Positions 43,402 through 53,734 of a stretch of 64,000 bases of DNA are shown here, piece by piece (positions within the stretch are counted from its first letter, which is position 1; each line of letters opens with the position of its first letter). Source of the DNA: Melioribacter sp. (GTDB lineage: Bacteria > Bacteroidota > Ignavibacteria > Ignavibacteriales > Melioribacteraceae); assembly GCA_023250955.1 (NCBI GenBank), contig JAHEZQ010000007.1, positions 62,001 to 126,000 on the forward strand, read 5' to 3'. The notes beneath the pieces are model-generated. The model was not told where the DNA came from, did not search any database, and saw nothing but the letters and a program-made list of their open reading frames with translations. The position numbers and the translations under genes are program-made.

Positions 43402-43746
43402 TCAGTCCTTAATTTCAATTCCATGTGTATGAAATGAATTTCCGTTGTAATGACCGCTTAATATAATGCGGTTTGATGTTTCAATTCCGGTGGGCATCTC
43501 CATGGAGCCCGATACTACAACTTGTTTTCCGGCGCGGTCTTCAACAAAAAAAGTTGTTCCGCCGGAACCATCATTAGTAAATCCTTTTTCCACAAGAACT
43601 TTAACTAATATTTCTTTGTTGGCGTTGCTGTTGGTGTCGAGGTCTGAGAATAATCCAAGCTCGTCTTTCGGCTTAAAGTATGAAAAGTACATTATCAGTA
43701 TTACAACAATAAGTAGCGCCGGAATAATTAATTTCTCTTTTTTCAT
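43402..43746 (-). CDS. Small membrane-anchored OB-fold protein, CcmE-like
   Basis: A 114-residue protein from the ATG at 43746 (AAAGAGA before it). One N-terminal transmembrane anchor (LIIPALLIVVILIMYFSYF) is followed by a soluble beta-rich domain with TTFFVEDRAGKQVVVSGSME and RIILSGHYNGNSFHTHGIEI. The anchor plus OB-like layout recalls CcmE heme chaperones, whose heme-binding His lies in a similar late strand, but the classical HDENY motif is absent and no ccm genes are near. A weak resemblance only. It is 33 bp upstream of uvrB on the same strand. Confidence 0.6.
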   Translation of the reverse strand: MKKEKLIIPALLIVVILIMYFSYFKPKDELGLFSDLDTNSNANKEILVKVLVEKGFTNDGSGGTTFFVEDRAGKQVVVSGSMEMPTGIETSNRIILSGHYNGNSFHTHGIEIKD

Positions 43747-43905
43747 GGATTCTCTTTCTTGTTTGAAGTTAACATGTGAATATATAAAATGATTCTCTTT
43801 TGTAACAAAAAAGAACATCGTTTATTTTTTATTTAGCCTGTATGAACTAAACAAGTAAATATTTTTTACTTTTACAGCAATAAAATCAAACTATCCGGAA
43901 CTGAA

Positions 43906-44739
43906 ATGAAAAAAGTAATTGTGTTCTTGTTTTTTTTGATGACAACAATCGTTTTCGGACAAATTCCCGATTCGTTAAAAAATAAATGGACGCCTGCGTT
44001 CATTGTTGGGCTAGGAATCAATCAAATTGCTTTTACTAATTGGGTAAAGGGCGGAGACAATTCCGTTTCGTGGACTTTATCGGGTGATTTCCGTTATGAT
44101 TATTACGGCTCACCGTGGATTTTCAAAAATGAAATACGTGCTGCATATGGAAGATCTAAGATTGGCGGGGAAATATACAGAACCACTGATAACGATCTTT
44201 TTATAGAAAATGTTGCGTCGTATGATCTTGGCTGGGCAGTAAGTCCTTTCTTTTCCAACGCGATTAGATCACAGGTCGCGCGAGGATTTAATTACAAAGT
44301 TGATCCCGAAGTTGAGATTGCAAATTTGTTCGACCCTGGTTATATCACACAGACCATTGGTTTTGTTTATGATAAATATGCAAATGTCATTACCCGTTTC
44401 GGTCTCGGTTTTCAAGAAACATTTACAGATAAATTCAGGCAGTATTCCGACCCTGTAAATATGGCTAAAGCATTTCGATTCGAAACCGGTATTGAATCTG
44501 TTACAGATGTAAATTATAAAATCGATGATAATATAGTTTACGTGGGTAAATTAAGACTTTTCTCACAGTTTAAGAGTCTTGATGTTTGGGATGTACGTTT
44601 TGAAAATAATATCGCTGCAAAAATTACTAAGTATATTAATGTTAACTTTATTTACTATGTTGTTTATGAAGCAACACAGACTCCTTATACTCAGGTGAGA
44701 GAGGGGTTACAAATTGGAGTTGTTTATAACATATTATAA
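43906..44739 (+). CDS. DUF3078 family outer-membrane beta-barrel-like protein
   Basis: A 277-residue exported protein (signal VIVFLFFLMTTIVFGQ). The sequence LGINQIAFTNWVKGGDNSVS and SWTLSGDFRYDYYGSPWIFK are the DUF3078 opening, followed by alternating amphipathic strands and an aromatic-rich end (NVNFIYYVVYEATQTPYTQV). It is probably an outer-membrane beta-barrel; the function is unknown. It precedes sufE by 16 bp, but functional linkage is not obvious. Confidence 0.85.
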   Translation: MKKVIVFLFFLMTTIVFGQIPDSLKNKWTPAFIVGLGINQIAFTNWVKGGDNSVSWTLSGDFRYDYYGSPWIFKNEIRAAYGRSKIGGEIYRTTDNDLFIENVASYDLGWAVSPFFSNAIRSQVARGFNYKVDPEVEIANLFDPGYITQTIGFVYDKYANVITRFGLGFQETFTDKFRQYSDPVNMAKAFRFETGIESVTDVNYKIDDNIVYVGKLRLFSQFKSLDVWDVRFENNIAAKITKYINVNFIYYVVYEATQTPYTQVREGLQIGVVYNIL

Positions 44740-44755
44740 TTAAACCCGGCAGATA

Positions 44756-45184
44756 ATGACGATTCACGAAATACAAAATAATATTGTAAAAGAGTTTGAG
44801 CAGTTTGCGGACTGGGAAGAAAAATATAAATATATCATCGGCTTAGGAAAAACTCTTGCGCCGATTGATCCTTCTATTAGAACCGATAAATACAAACTGA
44901 GCGGCTGTCAAAGTCAAGTGTGGATAAATGCAAAACTTGAAGAGGGCAAAATAATATTTGAAGCAGACAGCGATGCATCAATTGTAAAAGGGTTGGTAGC
45001 TTTGCTTATCAGAATTTATTCCAATCATACCCCGGATGAAATTCTTTCTTCGCGGCCTGAGTTTATAAAAAAAATTGGAATTGATAATCACCTTTCTCCT
45101 ACGCGCAAAAACGGTTTAGGCGCTATGATGAAACAAATTCAGATGTATGCGGTGGCGTTTAAGGCTCTCGCGAACAAAAAATAA
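44756..45184 (+). CDS. sufE: Cysteine desulfuration protein SufE
   Basis: A 142-residue SufE with the active-site C51 in KYKLSGCQSQVWI. SufE takes sulfur from SufS and passes it to SufBCD for iron-sulfur cluster assembly. ADWEEKYKYIIGLGKTLAPI and the C-terminal GLGAMMKQIQMYA segments are conserved. The suf operon itself is elsewhere. The ATG lies 16 bp after the DUF3078 stop codon. Confidence 0.93.
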   Translation: MTIHEIQNNIVKEFEQFADWEEKYKYIIGLGKTLAPIDPSIRTDKYKLSGCQSQVWINAKLEEGKIIFEADSDASIVKGLVALLIRIYSNHTPDEILSSRPEFIKKIGIDNHLSPTRKNGLGAMMKQIQMYAVAFKALANKK

Positions 45185-45352
45185 TTAGCTTGCTAGCATT
45201 AATATTTATTTGTCGCCTCTCCTAAAATATTACACAAAAAATCATAGCTAAACACTTCTTCTTTACATTTTCTTTATGCTTTTCACTCAACTATTTACAA
45301 CGGGTTTATAACTCTTGCATTAATATAACGCAGGAGAAAAAAGAATTATAAG

Positions 45353-45667
45353 ATGAATTTAATATTTACAAGTTTTAGTAAAAGAAAACCAATGATTGAT
45401 TTCAAACATTTTTTCGTCAAAAACAAATTAAAATTAATACCTGTGGTTTATGGAATATGGGTTGTTGTCTCTGCGGTATCTGTTTATATACAGCCGTATA
45501 AATACGTATCGTGTTTCACCGACTTACCCGACAATATTAAAAATATACCGTCATTCCTGCTTTCATTTGTTTATCTGGTTTTATTTATTCCTGCTGTTGC
45601 ATGTATAATTCTTTTCATGATCTATTTTTTATTTATTGTGATAAGAAATGTATTAGTTCGGCAATAA
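45353..45667 (+). CDS. Small membrane protein upstream of the kdp operon
   Basis: A 104-residue frame, or 91 residues from a Met at 45392. Two transmembrane helices are seen (LIPVVYGIWVVVSAVSVYI, FLLSFVYLVLFIPAVACIIL plus a following hydrophobic stretch). No family recognised. It is on the kdp strand 112 bp before kdpF, so it may be part of the leader of the potassium operon. The AGGAG at 45332-45336 is too far from the first ATG for a firm start. Confidence 0.5.
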   Translation: MNLIFTSFSKRKPMIDFKHFFVKNKLKLIPVVYGIWVVVSAVSVYIQPYKYVSCFTDLPDNIKNIPSFLLSFVYLVLFIPAVACIILFMIYFLFIVIRNVLVRQ

Positions 45668-45679
45668 GCGGGAGAGAAA

Positions 45680-45766
45680 TTGAATCTAATTATTTTTGAT
45701 AAGATTGTTATTGCTATGTGTTGTCTGGTGTATTCGTATTATAAAACATGCAGAGACAAATCATAA
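45680..45766 (+). CDS. Possible 28-residue membrane peptide ORF
   Basis: A TTG at 45680 follows GGAGAGAAA closely and opens a frame of 28 residues (MNLIIFDKIVIAMCCLVYS, then YYKTCRDKS) ending 12 bp before kdpF. It has one hydrophobic segment, like KdpF. It may be a degraded or extra KdpF-like peptide; translation is unproven. Confidence 0.3.
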   Translation: MNLIIFDKIVIAMCCLVYSYYKTCRDKS

Positions 45767-45778
45767 TTTGGAGATAAA

Positions 45779-45874
45779 ATGGAAAGTACTTTAGAAATAA
45801 TAGTCTCTCTTATTATTGCATTAGCAATTTTAGGCTATCTTATTTACACATTGATGAAGCCGGAAAAATTTTAA
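45779..45874 (+). CDS. kdpF: Potassium-transporting ATPase small subunit KdpF
   Basis: A 31-residue single-helix peptide (MESTLEIIVSLIIALAILG, then YLIYTLMKPEKF) with GGAG upstream, 17 bp before kdpA. The GYLIYTLM..EKF ending matches KdpF, which stabilises the KdpABC complex in the membrane. Confidence 0.85.
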   Translation: MESTLEIIVSLIIALAILGYLIYTLMKPEKF

Positions 45875-45891
45875 TTATTGGGTAATTATAT

Positions 45892-47586
45892 ATGATTCCG
45901 TTTAATGAAATCATTCAGGCGGTAATATTTATAATCGGATTAATTATCGCTGCACCATTATTTGGTGGTTACATTGCCAAATTATTATCCGGAAAGAAAA
46001 ATATTTTGTCCCCTGTCTTTGGGCGGGTTGAATCTTTAATTTATAAATCTGCTGGAATTAACCCATCTGAAGAAATGGATTGGAAGAGATATACGTTTTC
46101 AATTCTAATTTTCAGTTTATTCGGAATAATAATCTTAACGGTTATTCAATTAATTCAATCAACTCTTCCGTTAAATCCGCAAAGATTATCAAACGTAGAG
46201 TTTTCATTAGCAATTAATACTGCAGTAAGTTTTGTTACTAACACCAATTGGCAGTCATATGCCGGCGAAAGCACTCTAAGTTACTTTGTGCAGATGATTG
46301 GTTTAACGGTTCAGAATTTTGTTAGTGCGGCTACCGGAATTGCAGTATTGCTTGCATTAACAAGAGGATTAGTAACTCGTCAAGGAAACAGTTTGGGAAA
46401 TTTCTGGGTTGATTTAGTGCGTTCAACTCTTTACCTGTTAATACCGCTATCAGCAATGTTTGCAATTGTACTGGTAAGCCAGGGTGTTGTACAATCATTT
46501 TCGTCTTATAAAGAAATAACTACATTAGAAGGATACAAACAAATTATTCCGTTAGGTCCTGCCGCATCACAAATTGCAATAAAACAATTAGGAACAAACG
46601 GCGGCGGATTTTTTAGCACAAACAGTGCCTTCCCATTTGAAAATCCTACACCGCTTTCAAACTTTCTGCAAATGTTTTCCATACTGCTTATTCCAGCCTC
46701 ATTAGTTTTTACCTATGGGAAACTTATCGGCTCTAAGAAACAAGCATGGATAATATTTTTTGTGATGATGTTCGTATTTGTCTTTGGTTTATTGGTATCA
46801 ACTTACTCGGAATATTCGAACAATAATATTTTTCAAATTAGCGGACTGATGGAAGGAAAAGAAACACGATTTGGTATACTTAACAGTGTTCTTTGGTCCA
46901 CCGCTACAACGGCCGCTTCGAACGGATCAGTAAATGCAATGCACAGTAGCTTATCACCATTATCGGGATTGGTTGCAATGTTTAACATACAACTTGGAGA
47001 AATAATATTCGGCGGAGTTGGATCAGGATTATATGGAATGCTGCTATTTATATTAATCACAGTTTTTATTTCAGGATTAATGATTGGACGTACGCCGGAA
47101 TACCTCGGGAAAAAAATAGATGCGTTTGAAATTAAATGGGCAATAGTTGCCATTCTTCTGCCGAATACAGCTATTCTACTCTTCTCTGCCCTTGCTCTGA
47201 AAACGAATGCCGGTTTATCAAGTTTGGCAAATAATGGTCCTCACGGTTTTTCAGAAATACTTTATGCTTTTTCCTCGGCTGCAGGAAACAATGGAAGTGC
47301 ATTTGCCGGATTAAATACCAATACGGTTTTCTATAATTTAATGACAGCGTTGGGAATGCTAATAGGTAGATTCGGTGTAATTATTCCTTGTATGGCTATT
47401 GCGGGTAATCTTGTAAAGAAAAACATTACTCCTACTTCAAAAGGAACATTACAAACCGATAATTTCCTTTTTGCGTTACTTTTATTAGGTGTGATATTTA
47501 TTGTGGGGGCGTTGACATTTTTCCCGGCTTTATCGCTCGGCCCTCTGCTTGAACATTTGTTGATGAATAACGGAATTACTTTTTAA
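45892..47586 (+). CDS. kdpA: Potassium-transporting ATPase subunit KdpA
   Basis: A 564-residue, about ten-helix channel-like subunit. Selectivity-filter regions are readable: [40 protein letters not shown] and [14 protein letters not shown]. KdpA selects and occludes potassium, which is then driven inward by KdpB. Together with kdpF, B, C, D and E it makes a complete high-affinity uptake operon, normally induced when external potassium is low. Spacing to kdpB is 17 bp. Confidence 0.97.
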   Translation: MIPFNEIIQAVIFIIGLIIAAPLFGGYIAKLLSGKKNILSPVFGRVESLIYKSAGINPSEEMDWKRYTFSILIFSLFGIIILTVIQLIQSTLPLNPQRLSNVEFSLAINTAVSFVTNTNWQSYAGESTLSYFVQMIGLTVQNFVSAATGIAVLLALTRGLVTRQGNSLGNFWVDLVRSTLYLLIPLSAMFAIVLVSQGVVQSFSSYKEITTLEGYKQIIPLGPAASQIAIKQLGTNGGGFFSTNSAFPFENPTPLSNFLQMFSILLIPASLVFTYGKLIGSKKQAWIIFFVMMFVFVFGLLVSTYSEYSNNNIFQISGLMEGKETRFGILNSVLWSTATTAASNGSVNAMHSSLSPLSGLVAMFNIQLGEIIFGGVGSGLYGMLLFILITVFISGLMIGRTPEYLGKKIDAFEIKWAIVAILLPNTAILLFSALALKTNAGLSSLANNGPHGFSEILYAFSSAAGNNGSAFAGLNTNTVFYNLMTALGMLIGRFGVIIPCMAIAGNLVKKNITPTSKGTLQTDNFLFALLLLGVIFIVGALTFFPALSLGPLLEHLLMNNGITF

Positions 47587-47603
47587 TTACTTCAAAGATT
47601 ATT

Positions 47604-49712
47604 ATGGACACTAGAAAAAAAAGAAAATTGTTCGATAGAAAAATTGTTGTTCAAGCTGTATTAGATTCATTCATTAAGCTAGATCCAAAATTACTCCTGA
47701 AAAATCCAGTGATATTTCTTGTCGCCGTAGGTGCTATGCTCACATCTGCTTTATTTGTTATTAACATGGTTAATGGAAATTTCTCTTCGTTCAATTTTCA
47801 AATAATTATCTGGCTCTGGTTTACTGTTCTCTTTGCAAATTTTGCGGAAGCCATTGCTGAGGGGAGAGGGAAAGCACAATCAGAAAATCTTCGTAAACAG
47901 AGGACACAAACAATTGCACGCAAGATGATTAACAATAAAGAAGAAAAAGTTTCCGCTGTTGAATTGCGCGTGGATGATCTTGTAATTTGTGAAGTTGGTG
48001 ATTTTATTCCTGCAGACGGAGAAGTTGTTGAAGGAATTGCCAGTGTTGATGAGTCTGCAATAACCGGAGAATCCGCGCCTGTAATTCGTGAAAGCGGAGG
48101 CGATAGAAATGCAGTAACGGGCGGAACGAAAGTTATCAGTGATAAAATTATTATCAGAATTACTGCAAACCCCGGCGATACATATTTAGACCGTATGATT
48201 GCATTAGTTGAAAGCGCTAAACGGAAAAAAACCCCAAACGAAATAGCTCTTTCTATTCTTCTCTCGGGACTATCTATAATTTTTCTTCTAGTTGTAGTAA
48301 CATTCAGAATATTCTTTGAGTACAATCAAACCGGCAATTTCTCACATAACGAAAATGTCTCGATTCCAATTCTTGTTTCTCTTTTAGTTTGTCTGATTCC
48401 TACAACTATTGGAGGTTTGTTAAGCGCTATCGGTATAAGCGGTATGGATAGATTGCTAAGTCATAATGTTATTGCAATGAGCGGAAGGGCTGTTGAAGCC
48501 GCCGGAGATATTGATGTTCTTCTTCTTGATAAAACCGGGACAATAACACTAGGCAATAGAATGGCGACTGAATTTATTCCAGCTCCGGGATTTAGCGAAA
48601 AATATTTAGCAGATGCTGCTCAATTAGCGTCTCTTGCAGATGAAACACCCGAAGGTAGATCAATAGTAATTCTTGCAAAAGAAAAATTTGATATCCGCGC
48701 AAGGAATATTCACGAACTAAATGCACACTTTGTTCCGTTTAGTGCGCAAACGCAAATGAGCGGAGTAAATATTCTTTCATCAACAGGTTCGCGGGAGCGA
48801 ATTATCAGAAAAGGTTCTATTGATGCTATAAAGAAATACCTCTCTTCAGAAAACCTGGAAAACGTTAATACCATAACTGATTTGAATTTTAGCCGGATGA
48901 TCGGGGTTGATGTTGCATTAGCAGGTGGAACTCCGTTATTAGTTGTTGAAAACAAAAACGTTCTTGGTGTTGTTCAATTAAAAGATGTTGTTAAAGGTGG
49001 TATCAACGAACGATTTGCCCAGCTTAGAAAGATGGGAATCAAAACAATTATGATAACGGGTGATAATCCGCTAACGGCAACTGCTATTGCTGCCGAAGCC
49101 GGAGTAGATAGTTTTATTGCACAAGCTAAACCGGAAGATAAACTGAAAACTATTCGAGATGAACAATCATTGGGAAGAATGGTGGGTATGATTGGGGACG
49201 GAACGAACGATGCGCCTGCACTTGCACAAGCGGATGTAGGAATTGCAATGAATAGCGGAACGCAAGCTGCACGTGAAGCGGGAAATATGATTGACCTGGA
49301 TAGTAATCCTACAAAACTAATCGAGGTTGTTGAAATCGGTAAACAATTATTAATGACGCGCGGATCGCTGACAACATTTAGCATTGCAAATGATGTTGCA
49401 AAATATTTTGCAATAATACCGGCAATTGCTACTACGCTTTATGCAACAAAATATAGTAATGGACCGCTTTCCGTTTTAAATGTAATGAATCTTTCTACGC
49501 CCCAGAGTGCAATTCTTAGTGCTGTAATTTTTAATGCGATAATTATCATTCTGTTAATTCCTCTTGCATTGAAAGGTGTAAAATATCGGCCGGAAGGAGC
49601 CGCTGAAATACTGAAACGTAATATTATTATTTATGGATTAGGCGGATTAATTGTTCCGTTCATCGGAATAAAGATAATTGATGTTATTTTAACTTCAATT
49701 GGATTAGTATAA
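47604..49712 (+). CDS. kdpB: Potassium-transporting P-type ATPase subunit KdpB
   Basis: A 702-residue P-type ATPase. The phosphorylated aspartate is D309 in [13 protein letters not shown], the phosphatase motif is T154GES157 and the hinge is [18 protein letters not shown]. Ser157 of the TGES motif matches the inhibitory phosphorylation site known for E. coli KdpB (Ser162). KdpB hydrolyses ATP to power potassium import through KdpA. The N-terminal cytosolic segment ([20 protein letters not shown]) and the seven-helix membrane domain are intact. Confidence 0.98.
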   Translation: MDTRKKRKLFDRKIVVQAVLDSFIKLDPKLLLKNPVIFLVAVGAMLTSALFVINMVNGNFSSFNFQIIIWLWFTVLFANFAEAIAEGRGKAQSENLRKQRTQTIARKMINNKEEKVSAVELRVDDLVICEVGDFIPADGEVVEGIASVDESAITGESAPVIRESGGDRNAVTGGTKVISDKIIIRITANPGDTYLDRMIALVESAKRKKTPNEIALSILLSGLSIIFLLVVVTFRIFFEYNQTGNFSHNENVSIPILVSLLVCLIPTTIGGLLSAIGISGMDRLLSHNVIAMSGRAVEAAGDIDVLLLDKTGTITLGNRMATEFIPAPGFSEKYLADAAQLASLADETPEGRSIVILAKEKFDIRARNIHELNAHFVPFSAQTQMSGVNILSSTGSRERIIRKGSIDAIKKYLSSENLENVNTITDLNFSRMIGVDVALAGGTPLLVVENKNVLGVVQLKDVVKGGINERFAQLRKMGIKTIMITGDNPLTATAIAAEAGVDSFIAQAKPEDKLKTIRDEQSLGRMVGMIGDGTNDAPALAQADVGIAMNSGTQAAREAGNMIDLDSNPTKLIEVVEIGKQLLMTRGSLTTFSIANDVAKYFAIIPAIATTLYATKYSNGPLSVLNVMNLSTPQSAILSAVIFNAIIIILLIPLALKGVKYRPEGAAEILKRNIIIYGLGGLIVPFIGIKIIDVILTSIGLV

Positions 49713-49728
49713 AATATTAGAAACAACT

Positions 49729-50304
49729 ATGAAAAAAAATATTATAACCTCAGTAAAAATTTTCCTGATCATGACTTTATTGGTCGGAATAATTTACCCG
49801 TTATTTATCTCTGGAATTTCGCTATTAATTTTTTCTAATCAAGCTGAGGGTAGTATAATCAAAGCAGATGGAAAAATTATTGGCTCTAAATTAATTGGAC
49901 AAAAATTCATTTCTGACAAATATTTTTGGTCCAGGCCATCAGCCATAGATTATAATCCATACCCGTCTGGCGCAAGTAATTTAGCTCCGACAAGCGCTAA
50001 GTTAAAAGAACTATATAAAAATAGAAAAGAAATCTTTGCTCGAAGTAATTTCGTCAAAAATTTAAAAATAATACCCAATGAAATGCTGTTTGCTTCCGGA
50101 AGCGGTGTTGACCCGCATATCTCGCTACAATCTACTCTTTTGCAAGTTGATCGTATTTCAAATATTAGAAATTTCAATAAAACACAAAAAGAGGAATTGA
50201 TTAAATTAATAGCCACTTTTATTGAAAATCCTCAACTCGGCTTTTTAGGAGAAAGTAGAATAAATGTGTTGATGTTAAATATGGAGTTAGATAAAATAAA
50301 ATGA
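49729..50304 (+). CDS. kdpC: Potassium-transporting ATPase subunit KdpC
   Basis: A 191-residue protein with one N-terminal helix (IFLIMTLLVGIIYPLFISG) and the periplasmic KdpC domain: IGQKFISDKYFWSRPSA, YNPYPSGASNLAPTS and SGVDPHISLQS, all highly conserved. KdpC supports potassium binding by the complex. Its stop overlaps the kdpD start by 4 bp. Confidence 0.96.
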   Translation: MKKNIITSVKIFLIMTLLVGIIYPLFISGISLLIFSNQAEGSIIKADGKIIGSKLIGQKFISDKYFWSRPSAIDYNPYPSGASNLAPTSAKLKELYKNRKEIFARSNFVKNLKIIPNEMLFASGSGVDPHISLQSTLLQVDRISNIRNFNKTQKEELIKLIATFIENPQLGFLGESRINVLMLNMELDKIK

Positions 50305-52949
50305 AAACAACAGAAGAAAAACGTCCGGATCCTTTAAAACTTTTAAATTCAATTCAGAGGGAAGAAGAAAAAGAGAAAAAAGGAAAATTGAAAATATTTT
50401 TTGGAATGTGTGCCGGTGTTGGAAAGACTTATTCACTGCTTGAGTCTGCACATAAATCCAAGAAAGATAAGATTGATGTAGTAATTGGATATGTTGAAAG
50501 CCATAAACGCAAGGAAACAGAAAAACTTGTCGAGGGGTTGGAAAGTATACCTTTAAAAGAAATTGCTTATCGCGATACTAAATTTTATGAACTGGATCTT
50601 GATGCAATTCTACTACGAAAACCGCAGCTAGTTTTGGTAGATGAACTTGCTCACACAAATATTCCGGGTTCAAGACATTTAAAACGATTTCAAGATGTAG
50701 TGGAGTTGCTTAATAACGGAATTGATGTTTACACAACTTTAAACGTTCAGCATCTAGAAAGCCGTGCCGAAACCGTTTACCAAATAACCGGCGCTCAGAT
50801 TAAAGAGACGGTTCCGGATTCAATATTTGCCAACGCCAATGAAATTGAATTGGTTGATATTACACCCGATGAACTTCTTCAAAGACTAAGTGAGGGCAAA
50901 GTATACACACCTGAAAAATCCCAACAAGCAATAGAAAATTTTTTCCGCAAAGGAAATTTAACCGCGCTTCGTGAAATGGCTCTCCGATTAACAGCAGAGC
51001 GCGTAGATTACCAACTGCGCGATTACATGACCGAGAAAAATATTACAAGCACATGGAAATCGGGACAAAGATTAATGGTTGCTATCAGTCCAAGCCCTTA
51101 TTCGGCAAAGTTAATTAGATGGACACGCCGACTTGCATACACAATGGAGGCATCATGGATTGTCGTTTATGTAGAAACAGATCAAAAAGTTTCGGAAGAA
51201 AACAAAGAAGTTCTAAAAAAGAATTTTGAACTTGCTAAAGAGCTGGGAGCGGAAATTATTACAACTAACGATATGGATATTGTCCATGCTTTGACAAGGA
51301 TCGCTACTGAAAATAATATTACGCAAATCATTGTCGGCAAATCTAGAGCATTCCGCAAATCGAAAGTAATTGAAAGATTATTAAAAGAGAGCGGAGAGAT
51401 TGATATTTATGTTGTTGGCGGCGAGAGAACGGATTCCCCAAAAATATTAAGAAATCTAATTTCAAAATTTCAATCCGGTAAATATCAATATCTAATATCT
51501 TCGGTAATAATTTGTACTGTACTATTAATTTGTTATCCCTTAATGGCTCAAATCGGTTATCAAACTGTTTCTTTGATTTTACTTTTGGTAATTTCTTTAA
51601 TGCCCCTTGCAAATCTTGGCCGCGGTCCTATGATCCTTGCTGCATTAATAAGCTCATTCAGTTGGGATTATTATTTTATTCCACCGCAATTTACCCTGCA
51701 TATAGATAAAATTGAAGATGTCTTAATGCTACTTATTTTCTTTATTGTAGCAACGGTTTCCGGTGTTTTAACTTCGAGATTAAGGGCTCAGCAAAAATTA
51801 GTAACTATAAGGGAAAACCGTACAAACGCTCTCTACAATCTTCTTAAAGAACTAGCCAAAGGAAGAAGCTTAGATGATCTTGTAGAGATAAGCATAAAGA
51901 ATATTAAAAAGGTTTTCGATGCTGAAACAATTATCATATTTCCTGTTAATGAAAAAAAACTTTCTCCTCAACCACATTCCGCCAGCAATTTTGTGCTTGA
52001 TGATACCGAATGGCATATTGCTAATTGGTGTTTTATAGACGGACAGAAAGCGGGAAAATTCACGAAGACTCTTCCGACCTCTGATGCTCAATTTATACCG
52101 CTTATTGGTTCGAGTAGAAAAATTGGAGTGGTTGGATTAAAATTTACCAGCGATCAGCCACTACATTTTGAACAGGAAATTCTTCTTGACGCATTCATAA
52201 ATCAAATTACGATTAACTTAGAAAGAGAACTGTTAAATGAATTTGCTAAAAAAACTTTAGTCCTTTCGGAATCAGAGAAACTTTATAAAACATTATTCAA
52301 CTCTATTTCCCACGAATTAAAAACTCCGATAACAACTATCATCGGTGCTATTAGTTCTTTGGCCGATGATTCAATTTCTAACAGTAAGGTGATTAGAAAA
52401 AATCTAAACAGCGAGATTAATATTGCCGCAGAAAGGCTGAACCGTTTAGTAGAGAATCTGCTTGATATGACCCGTTTGGAATCCGGACAGATGAAATTAA
52501 AATTAGATTGGTACGAAATTACCGACCTTGTTGAAAGCGTCTTGAAAAGATTGAACAATGAATTAATTAATCATACAGTTAAAACCGACATTCAAGAAAA
52601 TATTCGGCTATTTAAGTTCGATTTCGGATTGCTTGAACAAGCTTTGATGAATGTTATGCATAATTCATTAATTTATACTCCAGAAAAAAGTACAATTGTG
52701 ATTCGCGTTAAAGAAGAAAAAAATGTTTGTAAAATTGAAATATCTGATAATGGTCCCGGATTTGCGGAAGAAACGCTCGATAGATTATTTGAAAAATTTT
52801 ATAGAATACCTGGAACCAAAACCGGAGGCACGGGTTTGGGTTTATCAATTGCAAAAGGATTTATAGAGGCGCATTCAGGCAGCATTTCAGCAAAAAATCG
52901 AAAGGAAGGCGGGGCGGTATTTATAATAAAGATACCAATGCAAAAATAA
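50301..52949 (+). CDS. kdpD: Potassium sensor histidine kinase KdpD
   Basis: An 882-residue sensor kinase with the usual order. First comes a KdpD N-terminal domain with Walker A GMCAGVGKT near residue 34 and GSRHLKRFQDVVELL. A Usp-like domain (about 255-370) and four transmembrane helices (about 395-490, DUF4118) follow. Then come a GAF-like domain (about 520-640), the HisKA with H671 in NSISHELKTPITT, and the HATPase domain with SDNGPGFAEE and GGTGLGLSIAKGF. It senses potassium limitation and phosphorylates KdpE. It is transcribed with the structural genes instead of a separate operon. Confidence 0.97.
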   Translation: MKTTEEKRPDPLKLLNSIQREEEKEKKGKLKIFFGMCAGVGKTYSLLESAHKSKKDKIDVVIGYVESHKRKETEKLVEGLESIPLKEIAYRDTKFYELDLDAILLRKPQLVLVDELAHTNIPGSRHLKRFQDVVELLNNGIDVYTTLNVQHLESRAETVYQITGAQIKETVPDSIFANANEIELVDITPDELLQRLSEGKVYTPEKSQQAIENFFRKGNLTALREMALRLTAERVDYQLRDYMTEKNITSTWKSGQRLMVAISPSPYSAKLIRWTRRLAYTMEASWIVVYVETDQKVSEENKEVLKKNFELAKELGAEIITTNDMDIVHALTRIATENNITQIIVGKSRAFRKSKVIERLLKESGEIDIYVVGGERTDSPKILRNLISKFQSGKYQYLISSVIICTVLLICYPLMAQIGYQTVSLILLLVISLMPLANLGRGPMILAALISSFSWDYYFIPPQFTLHIDKIEDVLMLLIFFIVATVSGVLTSRLRAQQKLVTIRENRTNALYNLLKELAKGRSLDDLVEISIKNIKKVFDAETIIIFPVNEKKLSPQPHSASNFVLDDTEWHIANWCFIDGQKAGKFTKTLPTSDAQFIPLIGSSRKIGVVGLKFTSDQPLHFEQEILLDAFINQITINLERELLNEFAKKTLVLSESEKLYKTLFNSISHELKTPITTIIGAISSLADDSISNSKVIRKNLNSEINIAAERLNRLVENLLDMTRLESGQMKLKLDWYEITDLVESVLKRLNNELINHTVKTDIQENIRLFKFDFGLLEQALMNVMHNSLIYTPEKSTIVIRVKEEKNVCKIEISDNGPGFAEETLDRLFEKFYRIPGTKTGGTGLGLSIAKGFIEAHSGSISAKNRKEGGAVFIIKIPMQK

Positions 52950-52962
52950 GATCAAAAAAATT

Positions 52963-53655
52963 ATGAGTACAAAACATGTAATATTGATCATTGATGATGA
53001 ATCTCAAATAAGAAGAATTTTACGAATTACTCTTGAATCCGCCGAATACAAAGTGATCGAGGCTGAGAATGGGAAAGATGGAATAATTCAAGCAGCAACC
53101 ACTCATCCTAATTTAATAATTTTAGATTTGGGATTACCCGATCAAGATGGTTATTCTGTTTTGAAAGAAGTTAGAGCATGGAGTTCATTGCCAGTAATTA
53201 TTTTGTCCGTTAGAAATTCCGAAGAAGATATAGTTAGGGCGCTTGATCTGGGCGCAGATGATTATATAACAAAGCCGTTTAATTCTTCGGAATTACTTGC
53301 AAGAATTAGAGCGAATATTCGGAGAACTCAAAATGTTGAGAATGAATCTTTTCTAATCAACGGCGAATTAAAAATTGATTTTGTTAAACGGGTCGTATAT
53401 AAAAAAAATAATGAGCTTAAGTTGACCAATACAGAATATCTTCTTCTTTTTTTGTTATTTAAAAATATTGGCAAGGTCTTAACGCATAATTATGTTTTGA
53501 AAGAAGTCTGGGGTCCATCACATACGGAAGATTCTCAATATCTTCGTGTATTCATCGGACAAATAAGAAAAAAAATTGAAGACGATGCTTCGCGTCCGAA
53601 ATATATAGTTACGGAGTCTGGTGTTGGATACAGAATGAAGTCGCTGAATATTTAA
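52963..53655 (+). CDS. kdpE: OmpR-family response regulator KdpE
   Basis: A 230-residue regulator with a receiver domain (acid pocket D11/D12, phospho-acceptor D55 in LIILDLGLPDQDG, K105-like lysine in DDYITKPF) and a winged-helix OmpR DNA-binding domain (about 130-228) with the loop ILLFLLFKN-like LLLFLLFKNIGKVLTH and SGVGYRMK. Phosphorylated KdpE activates kdpFABC. It ends the operon, 13 bp after kdpD; no clear terminator was seen beyond it. Confidence 0.95.
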   Translation: MSTKHVILIIDDESQIRRILRITLESAEYKVIEAENGKDGIIQAATTHPNLIILDLGLPDQDGYSVLKEVRAWSSLPVIILSVRNSEEDIVRALDLGADDYITKPFNSSELLARIRANIRRTQNVENESFLINGELKIDFVKRVVYKKNNELKLTNTEYLLLFLLFKNIGKVLTHNYVLKEVWGPSHTEDSQYLRVFIGQIRKKIEDDASRPKYIVTESGVGYRMKSLNI

Positions 53656-53734
53656 TTCTTCTCAATTCGAACTTGTAATGTTGTCGAAGATAGGTGTGCC
53701 GTGTGAAAAGTATTCATGCTCTAAATACTGATTC

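Noticed and set aside
45185-45352. Possible c-di-AMP (ydaO) or other riboswitch before the kdp operon
   Set aside because: The leader is short and AT-rich with no conserved GA-rich or hairpin pattern; KdpD/KdpE already explain regulation.
47798-48325. Minus-strand 175-residue frame opposite kdpB
   Set aside because: Antisense shadow of the actuator domain of KdpB; no independent signals.
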